A stretch of 64,000 nucleotides of DNA. It comes from Symsagittifera roscoffensis. Taxonomy: Eukaryota; Xenacoelomorpha; Acoela; Convolutidae. Made by a program: the position numbers and the translations under genes. The stretch is from assembly GCF_963678635.1 (NCBI RefSeq), contig NC_087063.1, positions 19,081,814 to 19,145,813 of the forward strand. Reading direction: 5' to 3'. This document shows, one piece after another, positions 61,215 to 64,000 of the stretch (the first letter of the stretch is position 1; every line of letters begins with the position of its first letter). Under the pieces are notes generated by a model. The model was not told where the DNA came from. It searched no databases and saw only the letters and a list, made by a program, of their open reading frames with translations.

Positions 61215-61744
61215 CTGGTTTGATAAGCGACTATTGATTTTATGATAACTCTACGAACATGATTTTAAAAATACTGAAAAAAATAGTCAGTAACATGTCA
61301 CTTTTGGCCTTACTGTACTTACGATATAGCTGTTCGCCTCCAAAACAAATTTTTTGAAGAGAAAGAAGATAATTCGAAAGTTTTCAGGGCTCAATCCAAT
61401 CACTAAACATGAAATAAGCAATGTGCAATTAAAAACAAAAATTCATGATGCATTAGTTATTTTTAATACTTTTTTGGCAGTTATGACGGCCGAAAAAGAC
61501 TCCATGACAATTGCTGTAACGGCTTTATTAGCTCGAAACCAGAAAAAGCTCGAAACTGGTTTGCTTTAACAGCACGATGCAACTAAAAAGCTATAAAAAG
61601 CACAATGGGGGCATTGTTTTATTAAAGAGGATTTGGATTGAATAGGGAACCAATCAGATTTGTACATCAATTTATTTAACATATGCAGTTGATTATATGC
61701 GGTGCATCATTTTGTCTCATCGAGCATGCATTGAAAGTCACAAA

Positions 61745-62235
61745 AAACTGCTCATATCAGCGCGATTTTTTGAATGTTCCGACTGCCGTTTAACGTCTTT
61801 GGAATGGTGTTCATTTGTTTAAATAACAGTTGAAGTTTCAAAAATTATCCCCATTGTTTAATGTGTGGGGTATGATACTCACATTCACCATACCCCATTA
61901 TTTCCCATTCTCCATCTACTTGAAAAACAAACAGATATAGTTAACATGTAAAATAAAACTGAATAGAAAAATTAGCATGCCTCAACTCAAACTAGAACGA
62001 ATACTAAGTCGTGTTAAATAGAAACTTAGGCGTTAGCGTTACGAAATATATTGCGCGCTATCTTACATAAACTGTCCGAACTGGCAATTTTCATACCCTC
62101 ATGATCTCTAAAAAAGATCATAGGTAAAATATTCTTATATTTTTGAAGACAAAATATCTTAGCGATGATATAGAAAAAACCGTCAAAAATAGCTTGTTAA
62201 AAAGTCTAAATTTGTTCGAGCAAAATGAACCCAAG
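61745..62235 (+). repeat. Diverged family B copy
   Basis: AAACTGCTCATATCAGCGCG, AATGTTCCGACTGCC and, further on, GATCATAGGTAAAATATTCTT, GTCAAAAATAGCTTGTTAAAAAGTC and CCAAGCACAAAT follow the order of 38464-38997, with many changes. The open frame at 62143-62373 is partly within it and probably not a gene. Confidence 0.65.
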
Positions 62236-64000
62236 CACAAATCAGCTCTTCAAAAACTTCAAATGGCACTGCATAAGAACATCAAAAATCAATTACCAAC
62301 AAATATCAAGAAAACTTTGCTTTTGCCAAATTTTTACGCCAAAAACTACAGCAAAAAATATAAAATCGGATAGAACATCCATCCTACAAAACAATCACCG
62401 TCCTTAGACTTTCTCGTGAAGTTTGTAGATATTTTCCACTATTTTACAATTTTCATAAAAGAGTTTTTTATATTACCATTTTTTTTTCCAAAAATTCAAT
62501 AGAGTTTTTTTAAATTCGTCAAAATATTTTCAGTACTTTTTCTATTCTATGATTACGGTTGGAAAACAGTTTTTAAAAAATTTGATTTTTCAAATATATG
62601 ATTGTAAAAGTTTTTTCAATAAATTTCTTTGTCGCATCGGTGGTAGGTCACTTGGCGAATTGCTATGTTTTGTTGATGAGACCCCGTTATTGTACTCTGC
62701 AGCAGCGGAAAACTGATTTTCTGGTAAAAGAAATGTATAAAAAAGCTCCTATTTCACAAGTTTAGACCTTTTTTTGAGAAAAATTCCCGATCTTGTAATA
62801 GTCTCATCGCGCAAATTCCAATCAAGAACAGAAAGCAACAATTTTATATGACAGGTGTATACAAAAATTGGCGATTAAACTAACAAATTTTGACAGTTTT
62901 TTTTCTATATAAAAGTTCTTGTTGTACTGAGCACGGGAGGATAGAAAAATTTCTCGATGGGTTGTATCTTTTAAATCTCAAGAATTTCAATTAATTTTTC
63001 AGGTCGACAACGTTGATTTGGCAAGCTATCCCAAAACACTGAGAATACCCTGTTTTGCTGAAATTTTCTGAGTAAAAATATATTTGAAATTATTATTTTT
63101 TAAAATTTAAGCAACGTTTAAGTATTATTTTTTAAAATTTAAGAATAAATTTGAAAATGCGTTTTCTAGCGCGCTTTCACCTCAAGTTTATTGTTCATTG
63201 ATATTGAGTAAAGTTAGGTAACGTTTAAAGCCTGGTCACTAAAAGTGTGTGCAGAAAGTAGTAATAAAGGGGGCGTTTCAGTAGGTCATGGGGGAGAACC
63301 TCTTTGGTGGAGCATCCCGCCTAAATCTGCCACTGTCTATAAATATAAAAATATAAAAAATAAAGTTAAACTCCTCTTTGCTTAAGAAACTGACCATCTG
63401 ACTAAGTAAAGAGCCTTTCCTTCGTACCACTTTACGGCACTCACTTTTGGCAAATCAACATAAGCATTTTTTTTCAAATGGCCCAATATCTACTAATTTT
63501 TAGCGGGTTTTGGGCTCAGTTTTACCCTTCTAAGTTAACTGTTACTTTTTTGCAAAAAAAAGATTTTGAAAGTTATTTTGGAAGACCTTCTAATATTAAT
63601 TGATTCCATCGAAAAATATTAGAATTTTTGTCTCTTTCCTTTGCAAATAGGAGTTTCGTTTTTTCATTGCTTCGGATGAAGATTGAAACTGTACGAGTAA
63701 ATGAAATCAAAAATGTGAAATTTTGGAGGAAAACATTTTGTATCAGTTTTGTAATTCGACCATGGCTTATAAAAAGAAAAAACGAACACCAGCTCTTACT
63801 GAAACCTGAAATTTCACAGTTTTAAATTAGCAAAATGGCCTCAAGGAGGCTAATAGGATCATTATTACCTCTTTATAAAAGTAAATATCTTCTTATTTGT
63901 CAAAAACAATCAAATATTCTAAAAAAGGGTTTTCCGTTTCCGATGGGATAAGCCTGTAAAAACCTTATGTAAAATGTGACCCCTAATAAAGATTTACTGT
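62236..64000. other. AT-rich right edge, no gene supported
   Basis: Contains a weak family C copy at about 63000-63330 (AGGTCGAC, CCCAAAACACTGAGAATACCCTGTTTTG, GCGCGCTTTCACCTC). A frame at 63628-63825 has no supporting features. Confidence 0.4.

Noticed and set aside
62143-62373. Lysine-rich plus-strand ORF
   Set aside because: Overlaps a diverged family B copy; A-rich composition explains the lysines.

Overview
The window is AT-rich eukaryotic DNA, most probably from an invertebrate animal. Genes are broken into short, GC-richer exons separated by very long introns with GT..AG borders. Transposons of many kinds fill the introns and intergenic space. There are no operons, Shine-Dalgarno sites or CRISPR arrays. 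I cannot name the species.

Host genes. (1) A seven-transmembrane receptor-like gene lies on the minus strand and spans about 30 kb. Exons recognised by splice sites, phase and hydrophobic segments lie at 59252-59107, 54128-53920, 49060-48970 (less sure), 31879-31688, 31505-31205 and 29141-28881. One or two exons are unaccounted for. (2) The last two exons of an unrecognised plus-strand gene lie at 4301-4461 and 5431-5622. (3) A small, highly charged plus-strand protein or terminal exon lies at 16034-16480.

Mobile elements. A young, complete Ty3/gypsy-type LTR retrotransposon occupies 17375-25575: 279-bp LTRs with about one visible difference, a perfect CTCTG target duplication, and an adjacent PBS and PPT. 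Its polyprotein carries an in-frame 801-bp tandem duplication of the reverse transcriptase domain, a hydrophobic block between RNase H and integrase, and a frame change inside the integrase zinc finger. A much older gypsy element lies on the minus strand at 40651-46879, with both LTRs recognisable and gag-pol broken into pieces. A 5'-truncated LINE-like tail sits at about 55000-56094. Its RT C-terminus is followed after 11 nt by an intact SGNH-hydrolase-like ORF and a (GAT)n tail. A possible further minus-strand retroelement runs off the left edge.

Non-autonomous repeats. Family A carries arrays of GATTATAAT-type words between inverted ends beginning CCCGCA, with boundaries clear at 7223-8171 and 27087-28140. 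Family B is marked by the hairpin CAGGGCGAAGCCCTG and by AGACTGCTCG. The 7223-8171 element is nested inside a family B copy, which exposes both its ends. Family C is a dispersed degenerate repeat with the marker GAGCTCTCCCAAA. There is also a cluster of fold-back elements at 30.5-34 kb and a 637-bp element with about 118-bp inverted ends at 60578-61214.

Most of the remaining sequence (parts of 2.2-4.3, 8.2-10.9, 15.3-16, 33.2-36.9, 49.5-53.2, 56.1-59.1 and 62.2-64 kb) shows only AT-rich DNA with no gene I can support.
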